DNA of 64,000 nucleotides from an uncultured Oscillospiraceae bacterium (lineage in GTDB: Bacteria > Bacillota > Clostridia > Oscillospirales > Oscillospiraceae). The notes under the pieces are model-generated. The model was not told the origin of the DNA, made no database searches, and saw only the letters and a program-made list of their open reading frames with translations. Below are positions 40,886 to 49,314 of this stretch, one piece after another. The position numbers were made by a program, and so were the translations under genes. Numbering within the stretch: the stretch's first letter is position 1; each line of letters opens with the position of its first letter. The stretch is from NCBI GenBank assembly GCA_910588495.1, contig CAJUPU010000003.1, positions 1-64,000 of the forward strand, in the 5' to 3' direction.

Positions 40886-42199
40886 ATGGAGTTTTCCCAG
40901 TTCTGCGCCTGCGGCCCCTCCGGGTACGCCGCGCTGAAGCAGAAGGTGGACGCCTGCGCCCGGCTGGGGCGCAGCTATGAGTTCGCGGCCTGCGCCCTCC
41001 CCCCCGGGTGCGCCCCCGCCCAGGCCCAGGTGGGCTTTTGGCGCACGGGCCGGGACTACCTGCTCTATTTCCGCCCCAGCGTGGCTTACGCCGGGCTGGA
41101 CCCCCGCCTGCGGGAGTTCTTCTGCCGGGGGGCGGTGCAGCGCTACCCCGGCTTTCGGGAGATGGCGGACAGCCTGCGCGCCCTGGACGCCGCCTTCACC
41201 CAGCCCCAGTCCAGTCTGTTCCAGGCCCTGAAGGAGGCGCTCCAGCGCCAGGTGATGGGCCAGGAGGAGGCGGTGGAGGCGGCGTCCTTCAAGCTGTGGT
41301 GCCACGCCTGCAAGCGGGAGCCCCTGCGGCCCCTGTCCCTGATCCTCTATGGCCCCACTGGGGTGGGCAAGTCGGAGCTGGGCAAGGCGGCCGCCCCCGC
41401 CCTGAACCGCTGCCTGGGGGAGGAGCGCTACCGGCTGGTGTGGACGGAGCTGAACACCTTCACTCAGCCCCACTCGGTGTACCGGCTCACCGGCGCGCCG
41501 CCGGGCTACGTGGGCTATGACGACGCGCCGGTGCTGGAGGCGGTGCGCCGCTGTCCCCACACCGTGTTCATGTTCGACGAGCTGGACAAGGCCCACCCGG
41601 AGGTGCTCAAGGTGTTCATGTCCATCTTGGACGAGGGCCGCTGCACTGCCCGCCGGGAGGATCCCCAGGGAGAGCGGGAGCTGGATTTCCGCCGGTGCGT
41701 GTTTTTGTTCACCACCAACACGGACCTGTCCGGCCGGGAGCGGCGGCTGGGGTTCGCGCCCCCCGCCCAGGGGAGCGATCCCGCCCCGTCCGCCCCTCCT
41801 CCGCCCTCCCCCGCCGGGCTGGCCCACCGGCTCTACCGGTCGGACGAGACCGCCCGGCTGGCCTTGGCCCGGTCCGGCGTCCTGCGGGAGATCGCCGGGC
41901 GGTTCAGCGGCCTCATCGGCTTCCGCCCCCTGGACCGGGAGGCCCGGGAGCGGATCACCGCCAAACAGATCGCCGCCCTGGGCCGGGAGTACGGCCTGGA
42001 CGTGGCCCAGGTGGACCCCGCCATCGCCCGCTCCCTCACCCCGGGCCGGGCCATCTCCCCCCGGTCCGCCGTCCCGGTGCTGGAGGGCGCCCTCACCCCG
42101 GTGTTCCTGGCCCACGCCGCCTTGGCGGGGCGGGCCCTGGGGCTGGAGGGGACCCCCGACCGGCCCTATCTCCGCCCCCTGGACGAAAAGGACCGCTGA
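40886..42199 (+). CDS. Stand-alone Clp-like AAA+ ATPase
   Basis: 437 aa with one AAA+ module like the second ring of ClpA/ClpB. Walker A LYGPTGVGKSELGK is near residue 157, the substrate-pore motif GAPPGYVGYDD near 205, Walker B TVFMFDELDKAHPE near 228, a sensor-1-like FLFTTNTDL near 275, and an Arg-finger region ending GRFSGLIGFRPL near 340. No ClpN, D1 or middle domain and no protease-docking loop are evident; the first 110 residues are unfamiliar and contain several Cys. It may unfold or remodel a partner. ATG 40886 follows AAGGAGG. It stands alone between two terminators in the flagellar locus. Confidence 0.78.
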   Translation: MEFSQFCACGPSGYAALKQKVDACARLGRSYEFAACALPPGCAPAQAQVGFWRTGRDYLLYFRPSVAYAGLDPRLREFFCRGAVQRYPGFREMADSLRALDAAFTQPQSSLFQALKEALQRQVMGQEEAVEAASFKLWCHACKREPLRPLSLILYGPTGVGKSELGKAAAPALNRCLGEERYRLVWTELNTFTQPHSVYRLTGAPPGYVGYDDAPVLEAVRRCPHTVFMFDELDKAHPEVLKVFMSILDEGRCTARREDPQGERELDFRRCVFLFTTNTDLSGRERRLGFAPPAQGSDPAPSAPPPPSPAGLAHRLYRSDETARLALARSGVLREIAGRFSGLIGFRPLDREARERITAKQIAALGREYGLDVAQVDPAIARSLTPGRAISPRSAVPVLEGALTPVFLAHAALAGRALGLEGTPDRPYLRPLDEKDR

Positions 42200-42222
42200 G
42201 AGCGTCTGCTCTCAGCGGTCCT
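42191..42222. terminator. Bidirectional terminator after the AAA+ gene
   Basis: GACCGCTGAGAG and CTCTCAGCGGTC pair across the TGA stop; on the minus strand it is followed by CTTTTCG after the convergent membrane-protein gene. Confidence 0.82.
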
Positions 42223-42230
42223 CTATGCCG

Positions 42231-43388
42231 TCAGGGGGTATACTCGTAGCCTTCCACTTCCATGACCTCATCGGTGTTGGGATCCACCCGGTACAGGTGG
42301 TCGCCGTCGAGGGTCATCAGATAGCTGCCCATGAAATCGTTGGTGCCGGAGGCGTTGTCATTGCTGTAGACGTGCATCCGGATGGCGGTCAGACCATCCA
42401 CCATCTCCGTACCGTCCATGGGGATGACCTCATAGCCCTCCATGGACTGGCCGGGCAGGCCCAGCATCGCCGGATCCAGGCGCTTCAAGATCTGCGCGGC
42501 GCCACGCTGGGTGACGGGGTGCTGGGCGGGCCGGGAGGACGGCGGCGAGGTGACCCGTCCCTCCTCCTCGTCGGCGGTGACCACGCACTTGCCCGGCGAC
42601 CAAGTGATGCGCACCGTCAGCACCATATCCGGCGGCTCCTCCACCGGCTCGGCGGACGCCGTGGGCTCCGGGGACGGCTCCTCAGAGGGGGCGGCGGACT
42701 CCTCCGGCGCGCCGCTCTCTTTGCCCTCCTTGCCCTCCTCGTCCTCCTCCGGGGTGGGTTCCGGTTCCGGCGTGGACTCCGGCTCCGGCTTGGGCAGGTT
42801 CCGGGCCATCAGCACCATGCCCTCGGCGGCGGTGAAGTCCGGCTCATCCTTTAGGCGCACGAACTCCTCATCCACCAGGGCGAACTTGGTCTCGGCGGTC
42901 TTGAGCTGGCCCACATAGGTCTCGGCCACCTTGCCCGCGTCGCTCAGATCGGTGTAGGTGTAGGTGATGGTCTTGGCCAGCACCGCCTGGGCCAGGTACT
43001 CGTCGGACCCCAGCACCATGCCGGGGACCGTATTGTCGCCCACGGGAAGCTCGGTGGGCAGCACCGGCGGCGAGGGCTCCACCGACTCGATCACGTCGGG
43101 GTCCTCTCCCCCCCGCAGCTTGGGCAGGACGAAGAGAAACACGATGACCGCCGCGGCAACGATCACCGCCAGCGAGATCAGCAGGAACGGGAGGGGCAGT
43201 TTCTTCTTCTTGCCCTGCTCCTGCTCCTGACCCGGCTCCTGGCCCTCCACCTCCTCGGGGACGGGCTGGCCCTTTTTGCCCTTCTTGGCCTTGGGGGGCT
43301 TTTCCTTTTTTGGTTTTTTCGGCTTCTTCTCTTTGGGCGCCTTGGGAGGCTTGGGCTCCTTAGGCGCTTTCGGTTTTCCAAATGGCAT
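42231..43388 (-). CDS. Lys/Pro-rich single-span membrane protein
   Basis: 385 aa. Residues 1-64 are a highly basic Lys/Pro tail (KPKAPKEPKPPKAPKEKK), then one membrane helix at about 65-88 (LPFLLISLAVIVAAAVIVF). By the positive-inside rule the tail is cytoplasmic. The outer part has a folded segment (about 120-205), an acidic Glu/Pro/Ser linker (about 205-255) and a second folded segment to the end (EGYEVIPMDGTEMVDG...). No known family is recognised. It follows the FtsA-like gene with a 25-bp gap on the same strand and has AGGTG before the ATG. The pairing recalls PilM-PilN, where an FtsA-like ATPase binds the cytoplasmic tail of a bitopic protein; that is inference. Confidence 0.7.
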   Translation of the reverse strand: MPFGKPKAPKEPKPPKAPKEKKPKKPKKEKPPKAKKGKKGQPVPEEVEGQEPGQEQEQGKKKKLPLPFLLISLAVIVAAAVIVFLFVLPKLRGGEDPDVIESVEPSPPVLPTELPVGDNTVPGMVLGSDEYLAQAVLAKTITYTYTDLSDAGKVAETYVGQLKTAETKFALVDEEFVRLKDEPDFTAAEGMVLMARNLPKPEPESTPEPEPTPEEDEEGKEGKESGAPEESAAPSEEPSPEPTASAEPVEEPPDMVLTVRITWSPGKCVVTADEEEGRVTSPPSSRPAQHPVTQRGAAQILKRLDPAMLGLPGQSMEGYEVIPMDGTEMVDGLTAIRMHVYSNDNASGTNDFMGSYLMTLDGDHLYRVDPNTDEVMEVEGYEYTP

Positions 43389-43413
43389 GGCACAACACCT
43401 TCTCGTGTCCCGA

Positions 43414-45300
43414 TCAGCTCAGGGTGATGGTGACGGAATCCTGCTCCTTCAGCGCGTGCTGGAACCCCCGCTCCACGCCGTTGACCTCCAGCCGGACCGC
43501 CCGGTCCAGGTGCTCAAAGTCGATGCCGGAGTACTCCAGCAGGTCCATCAGATAGTAGGGCGCCCCGTCCTCCTTCCGGGGGAGCACCAGGGGGTCGCCG
43601 TTGAGGAACAGGTGCACCTCCCGGGGCCGGGGGGCGGGCTGGACGACGGCCTCCCTGGGCGCATAGGCGGGCTGGGCCGGGGCGGCGGGGGCCTCCGGCT
43701 GGGGCGGGGGCGGGGTCTGGCGCAGGGTGAGAACCACGTCGCCCTGGGCCAGGGGCCGGTCCAGGGGGGCAATGGCGTTGTTCACCATGGCCTTGCCGTA
43801 GAAGCTCTCCCCCAGCAGCTCGCCCAGGGTGCGGCGGGCGTCCTCCCCCCGGGTGGCGGGGACGAAGTGGATCTCGTCCCCGGCGTGGACGGTGGCGGAC
43901 AGGGCCGCCTCCTCGCCGTTCACCTCCAGCACCGCGGGGATGGCGGGCTCTCCCCGGAACACCAGCCGTTTGCCGTCCAGGGAGACGGTGAGGCTCTTGC
44001 CCGTCTTGCCCACCATGTCGGCGTAGCTGTAGCCGTTCATCAGCAGGATGTCCCGCAGGGTGAGCACCCCGTTGCGGAACAGCTTGGCGGTCTGGCCGTT
44101 GAGCTTGACCACATAGCTGTCGTTGAGCAGCCCCAGGCCCGCCGAGATGGCGATGCCCAGGGGGGTGGCGTACTCCGGCTTCTCCAGCTCCAAACTGTCG
44201 GAGAATACGCTGAGGGCGAAGTTGTTGCCCGCGATGGCCACCCGCTTCTCGTCCATCTCCAGCTGGAGGGCCACCTTCTCCCGCAGCCCGGACAGCTTAC
44301 TGCCGCCCCCCGCCAAAAACACGGCGGAGGGGGCGTTCCCATTGACGTTCAGGATCTGCTTGGCGATGGCGTCGGCCAGCTTATCCATGGGGTCCTGGAT
44401 GACCTGGACCACCTCGCTCACGGCGATCCGCTCCTCCTGGCCCAGGATGTTCCGGCACCGAATCAGATCCTCGCTCTCGCCGATGGTGCGCTTGATCTCC
44501 TCCGCGGTCTTGAAGTCCACCAGGAAGGAGCGCATGATGGCTTCGGTGACCTCGTCCCCGGCCACGGTGGCCATGGTGTAGCCCACCACGCTGCCGTCCC
44601 GGCACAGGGCGATGTCGGTGGTACCCGCGCCGATGTCCACCATGGCCAGATTCAGCAGCCGCAGCTCGGCGGGGATGGCGGCGTTCATGGCGGCGATGGG
44701 CTCCAGGGTCATGCTGGCCACCTGGAGCCCGGCGGCCCGCATAGCGGCGTAAAGGCTCTCCACCACCTCTCCGGGGAGGAAGGTGGCCACCACGTCGGCC
44801 TCCGCCTTGCGCCCAGTGTGGTACTGGAGGTTGGCCATGGGGTAGTTGTCCAGCCGGTACTGGGCCACGGTGTAGCCCACCAGGAACATCTGGCGGCGGT
44901 CGCCGCCGTCGCTCTGGAGCCCCTCCTCGGCGGCGGACACCGCCCCGGCCTCCAGGCGGCTGATCTGCTCGGCGTCGATGGACTGCTCCTCGGGCAGCTC
45001 CAGGGTGAAGGAGCCCTTCTGGGTGCGCAGGGCCCGCCCGGCGGCGGCCACGCACACCCGCTCCAGGGCCACGCCCAGGCGGCCTGCCAGCCGGTCCGTC
45101 ACCGTCTTGGCCAAGGTGGCCACCTGCTTGATATCGTCGATCTGGCCGTCCATCATGGCCCGCTTGCCGTGCTCGGCCATCTCCACGTCCAGCACCTTCA
45201 GCCGGTCGCCCACCGGCCGACCCACCACGCCTACCACGCTGCGGGTGCCGATATCCAGGGCAAAGACCAGATCCTTGTCCTGGGCCTTCAACTCTGCCAT
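43414..45300 (-). CDS. FtsA/PilM-like ATPase with C-terminal beta-grasp-like modules
   Basis: 628 aa against about 420 for FtsA. The actin-fold landmarks are there: VFALDIGTRSVVGVVGR (phosphate 1, Asp16), LAMVDIGAGTTDIALC (phosphate 2, near 218) and SAVFLAGGGSKLSGL (adenosine loop, near 325), plus a 1C-like region. After about residue 400 come two extra beta-grasp-like segments (LEVNGEEAALSATVHAGDEI; VRLEVNGVERGFQHALKEQD) separated by a Pro-rich linker near 535-570. No amphipathic C-terminal membrane helix, typical of FtsA, is seen. It may polymerise at the membrane with the protein encoded next. GAGAGGAG precedes the ATG. Confidence 0.8.
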   Translation of the reverse strand: MAELKAQDKDLVFALDIGTRSVVGVVGRPVGDRLKVLDVEMAEHGKRAMMDGQIDDIKQVATLAKTVTDRLAGRLGVALERVCVAAAGRALRTQKGSFTLELPEEQSIDAEQISRLEAGAVSAAEEGLQSDGGDRRQMFLVGYTVAQYRLDNYPMANLQYHTGRKAEADVVATFLPGEVVESLYAAMRAAGLQVASMTLEPIAAMNAAIPAELRLLNLAMVDIGAGTTDIALCRDGSVVGYTMATVAGDEVTEAIMRSFLVDFKTAEEIKRTIGESEDLIRCRNILGQEERIAVSEVVQVIQDPMDKLADAIAKQILNVNGNAPSAVFLAGGGSKLSGLREKVALQLEMDEKRVAIAGNNFALSVFSDSLELEKPEYATPLGIAISAGLGLLNDSYVVKLNGQTAKLFRNGVLTLRDILLMNGYSYADMVGKTGKSLTVSLDGKRLVFRGEPAIPAVLEVNGEEAALSATVHAGDEIHFVPATRGEDARRTLGELLGESFYGKAMVNNAIAPLDRPLAQGDVVLTLRQTPPPPQPEAPAAPAQPAYAPREAVVQPAPRPREVHLFLNGDPLVLPRKEDGAPYYLMDLLEYSGIDFEHLDRAVRLEVNGVERGFQHALKEQDSVTITLS

Positions 45301-45349
45301 AGCTGTGCTCCTCTCTTGGGAATCTCAGGGGACAGCGCCCCGCAAAAAG

Positions 45350-45383
45350 TGCCAGGGGGCGGCATGACTGCCGCCCCCTGGCA
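45350..45383 (-). terminator. Terminator of the chemoreceptor gene
   Basis: TGCCAGGGGGCGGC and GCCGCCCCCTGGCA form the stem; the minus strand continues with CTTTTTGCG. Confidence 0.88.
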
Positions 45384-45396
45384 GCCTGTTGACTGC

Positions 45397-47199
45397 TTAG
45401 TACTTGCTGAACACGCTGGAGGCAGAGCCGCCGGACGGCGCGGCATCGTAGCCGTCGTCATAGGATGACACGGCGGCGGGAGCGGCGCTGTATGCGGGCT
45501 GGGGCTTGCTCATGAAGCCGTCCTGGCGCAGCTTGAACCGGGCCAGCAGCTCCTTCATCAGCGCGGCCTGGCTGGACAGCTCCTCGCTGGCGGCGGCGGA
45601 CTCCTCGCTGGTGGCGGAGTTGGTCTGCACCACGCTGGAGATCTGGTCGATGCCCTCGGTCACCTGGGCGATGGCCTCGGACTCCTCCTCGGCGGCCTTG
45701 GCGATCTGCTGGACGGAGGTCATCACCAGACCGGCACGCTCGTTGGTGGCCTGGAGGGCGGCGGACACCTTCTGCACGATCTCGCTGCCCTCCTTGACGG
45801 ACACGATGGAGCGGTCGATGAGCTCCTTGGTGGCCTTGGCTGCCTCATCGGACTTGGCGGACAGGTTGCGCACCTCGTCGGCCACCACGGCGAAACCCTT
45901 GCCGGCGGATCCGGCCCGGGCGGCCTCCACGGCGGCGTTCAGGGCCAGGATGTTGGTCTGGAAGGCGATGTTCTCGATGGTGGCGATGATCTTGCCGATC
46001 TCGGAGGAGGAATCGGAGATCTTGGCCATGGCCTCCACCATCTGCTGCATGTAGTCGGAGCTCTCGTTCAAGCAGCCGCTGGCGTCGGTGGCGTGAGACA
46101 TGGCCTGCTCGCTGCTCTGGGCGTTCTGGCGGGAGTTGTTGGCGATCTCGGCGATGGTGGCGGACAGCTCCTCCACGGCGCTGGCCTGCTCGGTGGCGCC
46201 CTGGGCCAGGGACTGGGCGCCGGTGGACACCTGCTCGGCGCCGGCGGACACCTGCTCGGCGCTCTGGTTGATCTGAGACAGGGCGTCGGTCAGACTGCCG
46301 TTGATGGCCCGGACGGAGGTGAGGATGCTGCTCAGCGCGCCCACATACATCTTCTCGTCCTTGGTGCGCACGTCGAAGTTGCCGTTGCCCATCTCCTCCA
46401 GCAGGTGGCAGGTATCGCCGATACACTCGCTGAGCACGTTCTGGCTGGTGCGCAGGGCATCGCACATATCGCCCAGCTCACTGGTGCTGTGGTAGTCCAC
46501 GGGAATGTCCAGCTTGCCCTCGCTGAAGCCGGAGAGGGCCACATGGACCTGCTCGGCGGGCACCACGATGCTCCTAATGATGATCAGGGCGATGCGAAGC
46601 ACGGCGATGGTGGCGATGACCATGGCGGCCAGAATGACGCCTATGGCGATATTGGAGGTGAGCTCCTGGCTGGCGATGATCTTGTCCTGCTCGATCTGGA
46701 GCTTGCTGGCCAGATTATCACCGGCCTCGGCGGCGTCCTTCAGCTTGGGAGAGCAGGAGGCGGCGATCATCCCGGCGGCCTCCGTGCGGCTCTCGGCGGT
46801 ATTCTTCCGGGCCACGCTGACGATATTCTGGGCTTCCGACTCCCAATCCTTGACCGTGTTGACAAAGGCGTTCAGCTCGGTCTTATCGCTCAAGGGGTAG
46901 GTGGCGTCCAGATCGTTAAGGCGCTGGGACAGCTCGTTCACCTTCTGGGTCGCGGTGTCCAGGTTGGACAGATCGCCGCCCAGCACCGCGTCCCGCAGGC
47001 CCCGCGCGGCGATGTTGTAGTCGATGCGGCACTCGGAGACGATGTCGTTGGCGCCCACGTATTTGTCGATGATATCCATATACTGGTTCTTCTGGATGGT
47101 CATCAAGACGATAGAGGCGATGATGATAGCCAGGGATACGATGATCGTGACCCCGAATCCCAGGATCAGGCTCTTCTTGATCTTCATGTTTTTGATCAT
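45397..47199 (-). CDS. Methyl-accepting chemotaxis protein
   Basis: 600 aa. TM1 is at about 10-33 (SLILGFGVTIIVSLAIIIAS), followed by an extracytoplasmic helical sensor (about 40-185), TM2 at about 190-215 (IGVILAAMVIATIAVLRIAL), a HAMP region, and the long signalling coiled coil. The signalling hairpin tip is IENIAFQTNILALNAAVEAA. A disordered tail ends SASSVFSKY, without an obvious CheR-binding pentapeptide. The start at 47199 follows TTAGGAGG; a longer frame to 47367 would run through repeat copy D. The ligand is unknown. Copy D lies directly upstream. Confidence 0.95.
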   Translation of the reverse strand: MIKNMKIKKSLILGFGVTIIVSLAIIIASIVLMTIQKNQYMDIIDKYVGANDIVSECRIDYNIAARGLRDAVLGGDLSNLDTATQKVNELSQRLNDLDATYPLSDKTELNAFVNTVKDWESEAQNIVSVARKNTAESRTEAAGMIAASCSPKLKDAAEAGDNLASKLQIEQDKIIASQELTSNIAIGVILAAMVIATIAVLRIALIIIRSIVVPAEQVHVALSGFSEGKLDIPVDYHSTSELGDMCDALRTSQNVLSECIGDTCHLLEEMGNGNFDVRTKDEKMYVGALSSILTSVRAINGSLTDALSQINQSAEQVSAGAEQVSTGAQSLAQGATEQASAVEELSATIAEIANNSRQNAQSSEQAMSHATDASGCLNESSDYMQQMVEAMAKISDSSSEIGKIIATIENIAFQTNILALNAAVEAARAGSAGKGFAVVADEVRNLSAKSDEAAKATKELIDRSIVSVKEGSEIVQKVSAALQATNERAGLVMTSVQQIAKAAEEESEAIAQVTEGIDQISSVVQTNSATSEESAAASEELSSQAALMKELLARFKLRQDGFMSKPQPAYSAAPAAVSSYDDGYDAAPSGGSASSVFSKY

Positions 47200-47237
47200 G
47201 GACTTTTTCCTCCTAATTTTCTTGACTGTGGACTTTA

Positions 47238-47397
47238 GGAACCTCTGAACAAATGCGTCTGCGGCGCTTTGCGGATCTTTTTCACCACAACTTCGTTGTG
47301 ATCTCTTGAAATAAACACAATTATTTCTGCGAGATCCCGCCTCGTTGCGGCGAAAGATCTCTCGCAAATCGCTCTTGCCGATCTATTCAGAGGTCCC
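47238..47397. repeat. Structured inverted repeat, copy D
   Basis: A 160-bp element with ends GGAACCTCTGAA and TTCAGAGGTCCC. The inner arms GCTTTGCGGATCTTTTTC and GAAAGATCTCTCGCAAATC pair, with extra hairpins CACAACTTCGTTGTG and CTTGAAATAAACAC / AATTATTTCTGCGAG. Its centre matches copy C base for base over most of 25 bp, while the arms differ. It lies between the ABC ATPase stop and the chemoreceptor start. Confidence 0.78.
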
Positions 47398-47398
47398 T

Positions 47399-48175
47399 TT
47401 ATATGAAATCGGTCCTGAGCTTGGTGAAGGCCAGGGGCTTCCTGTCCCTCTCCAGCACATCGCCGTATTTTCCCTTTTCCTCGTCCTGAGTGACTTTGCC
47501 TCCCGTCATGGTGATCACCCGGCGGCGGAGGATGTTCACATACTGGCTGTCATGGGTGGCCATGACGACGGTGGTGCCCCTGCGGTTCACGTCGTTGAGC
47601 AGGTGCAGGGTGTCCCAGATGCAGTCGTCGTCCAGGTTGGCGGTGATCTCGTCCAGGATCAGGATGGGCGGGCTCCCGATCAGCGCCCGGGCCAGCTCCA
47701 CCCGGCGGCACTCGCCGATGGACAGCTCCACGGGGTACTTCTTCTCCACGCCCTTCATCCCCACCAGGCCCAGCACCTTCTTGATCCGGATGTCCATCAC
47801 CCGCTGGCTCTCCCGGCCGTTGGCGATCCGGGTGGCCAGGGCCAGGTTCTCCTCGATGGTCTTTTTCCGGATGAGGGTGGGATCCTGCCAGATCTTGCCG
47901 AACATCACCGAGGCCCGGTTCCGGCTGAGCAGCAGCGCCCGGTTCAGGTCCCGATCCCCCAGCATCACCTTGCCCTGGCTGGGCTTGACCTCGCCGGTGA
48001 TCAGGCGCAGCAGGGTGCTCTTGCCCGCGCCGCTCCCTCCCACCAGAAAGACGAACTCCCCCTGGCGGATGGTCAGCTCCACGTCCTGCACCCCCATGAT
48101 CTGGTGGACGGGGCCCTTGCGCCGCCGTTTCGGCTTATAGAATTTTGAAACATGGTCCAAATGTATGGTGGGCAT
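47399..48175 (-). CDS. FtsE-like ABC transporter ATPase without a permease
   Basis: 258 aa. Walker A is VGGSGAGKSTLL (residues 45-56), the Q loop FGKIWQDPTL is near 93-102, the signature LSIGECRRVELARAL at 151-165 has Cys where Gln is usual, and Walker B is ILILDEITANLD at 171-182, with the H loop ATHDSQYV. Overall it is closest to FtsE. No FtsX-like permease lies on either side. FtsEX normally controls peptidoglycan hydrolases, and a divergent C39-type peptidase is the nearest neighbour. The start ATG 48175 is seven bases after AGGAG; ATG 48181 overlaps that site. Confidence 0.82.
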   Translation of the reverse strand: MPTIHLDHVSKFYKPKRRRKGPVHQIMGVQDVELTIRQGEFVFLVGGSGAGKSTLLRLITGEVKPSQGKVMLGDRDLNRALLLSRNRASVMFGKIWQDPTLIRKKTIEENLALATRIANGRESQRVMDIRIKKVLGLVGMKGVEKKYPVELSIGECRRVELARALIGSPPILILDEITANLDDDCIWDTLHLLNDVNRRGTTVVMATHDSQYVNILRRRVITMTGGKVTQDEEKGKYGDVLERDRKPLAFTKLRTDFI

Positions 48176-48226
48176 AGACATCTCCTGGCTCTGCGGACGG
48201 ATCGGACAGGTCCAAATTTCTTTCCA

Positions 48227-48254
48227 TTGAAAACGGCGTTTTTTCTGTTATAAT
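48227..48254 (+). promoter_or_regulatory. Sigma-A promoter of the C39-type peptidase
   Basis: TTGAAA and perfect TATAAT with a 16-bp spacer, 33 bp upstream of the GTG start. Confidence 0.7.
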
Positions 48255-48287
48255 AGAGGTCGAGTCTGGACACAAGGAGGTGAGCAG

Positions 48288-49250
48288 GTGAAGCCGAGCA
48301 AAGGCCGCGGCCGTCTGGCGCGCAACATCATATTGGCCGCACTGCTGGCGGTGCTGTGCATCGGCGGGGTGGAACTGGCCGCCTGCCGCTACTTCGCCCC
48401 GGACACCTACGAGCGCATCGTGGCCCCGGTCCGGTATGCCGCCGGGGTGGCGGCGGACGCGGGCATGGCCGCGCTGGATGCCGCCGGGCGCTTCTGCGTA
48501 GAGGTGGCCGACGCCGCCATGGATACCACCGCGGCCGCGCTTGACTGGAGCGGCCGCCAGATCGCCGCCCTGGGCCGCCAGGCCGCCGCGGTCTGGGAGG
48601 ACCTCACCAGCGGCCCGCCGGAGATCGTCCTGGAGCTGGACGAGCCGCCCGCCTCCCAGCCCCCTGCCACCGATCCCCCCGTCACCCAGGTGATGGAGGC
48701 GGACGGCAAGCAGCTGCTCACCGGCGGGCTGCGGGACGTGGTCTACTACTGCCAGTCCGACGAGGAGTGGGCCAGCCAGCTCTACGGCACCGACCCCATC
48801 GGGCCCTATGGCTGCGGCCCCACCGCCATGGCCATGGCGGTGGCCAGCATGACCGGCGCCGACACCGACCCGGCCAAGATGGCCGCCTGGGCGGCGGAGC
48901 ACGGCTACTGGGCCCGCCGGAGCGGCTCCTACCACTCCATCGTCATGGGCACCGCCCGGAGCTTTGGCCTGGAGGCCCAGCCGATCGTCCAGCGCACGCC
49001 GGAGGAGCTGCGCCACATCCTCAGCTCCGGTGGGATGGTGGTGGCCCTCATGGGGCGGGGCCACTTCACCGACGGCGGCCACTTCATCCTCCTGCGGGGG
49101 ACCACCCTCACCGGGGAGATCCTGGTGGCCGACCCCAACAGCCTGGAGCGGAGCCTGGAGAGCTGGGATCCCCAGCTGATCCTGGATGAGCTGTCCTCCG
49201 CCCGGGACAACGGCGCGCCTTTGTGGGCCATCTACCAGCCCAATACATAG
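48288..49250 (+). CDS. Membrane-anchored C39-type (papain-like) cysteine peptidase
   Basis: 320 aa. A basic N-terminus and a membrane helix at about 12-33 (NIILAALLAVLCIGGVELAA) are followed by an Ala-rich stalk (about 50-105), a Pro-rich linker and a C-terminal C39_2-like domain. The triad candidates are Cys176 in GPYGCGPTAMAM, His265 in TDGGHFILLRG and Asp282 in VADPNS, with an oxyanion Gln in YYCQSDEEW. The domain is probably outside the cell. It may cleave peptides or cell-wall cross-links; the target is not known. The start is GTG 48288 with AAGGAGGTGA upstream. Divergent from the FtsE-like gene. Confidence 0.82.
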   Translation: MKPSKGRGRLARNIILAALLAVLCIGGVELAACRYFAPDTYERIVAPVRYAAGVAADAGMAALDAAGRFCVEVADAAMDTTAAALDWSGRQIAALGRQAAAVWEDLTSGPPEIVLELDEPPASQPPATDPPVTQVMEADGKQLLTGGLRDVVYYCQSDEEWASQLYGTDPIGPYGCGPTAMAMAVASMTGADTDPAKMAAWAAEHGYWARRSGSYHSIVMGTARSFGLEAQPIVQRTPEELRHILSSGGMVVALMGRGHFTDGGHFILLRGTTLTGEILVADPNSLERSLESWDPQLILDELSSARDNGAPLWAIYQPNT

Positions 49251-49266
49251 CGGCTCTTCTCCGTGG

Positions 49267-49304
49267 AATATCGGCCCGGTGGATCACCGGGCCGATATTT
49301 TTTT
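49267..49304. terminator. Terminator between the peptidase and fliT
   Basis: ATATCGGCCCGGT and ACCGGGCCGATAT form a perfect stem, followed by TTTTTT on the plus strand, between convergent genes. Confidence 0.88.
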
Positions 49305-49314
49305 GTTCCAACGC

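Noticed and set aside
47200..47367. 56-residue N-terminal extension of the chemoreceptor
   Set aside because: It runs through repeat copy D and would precede the first membrane helix with unrelated sequence; TTAGGAGG marks the start at 47199.
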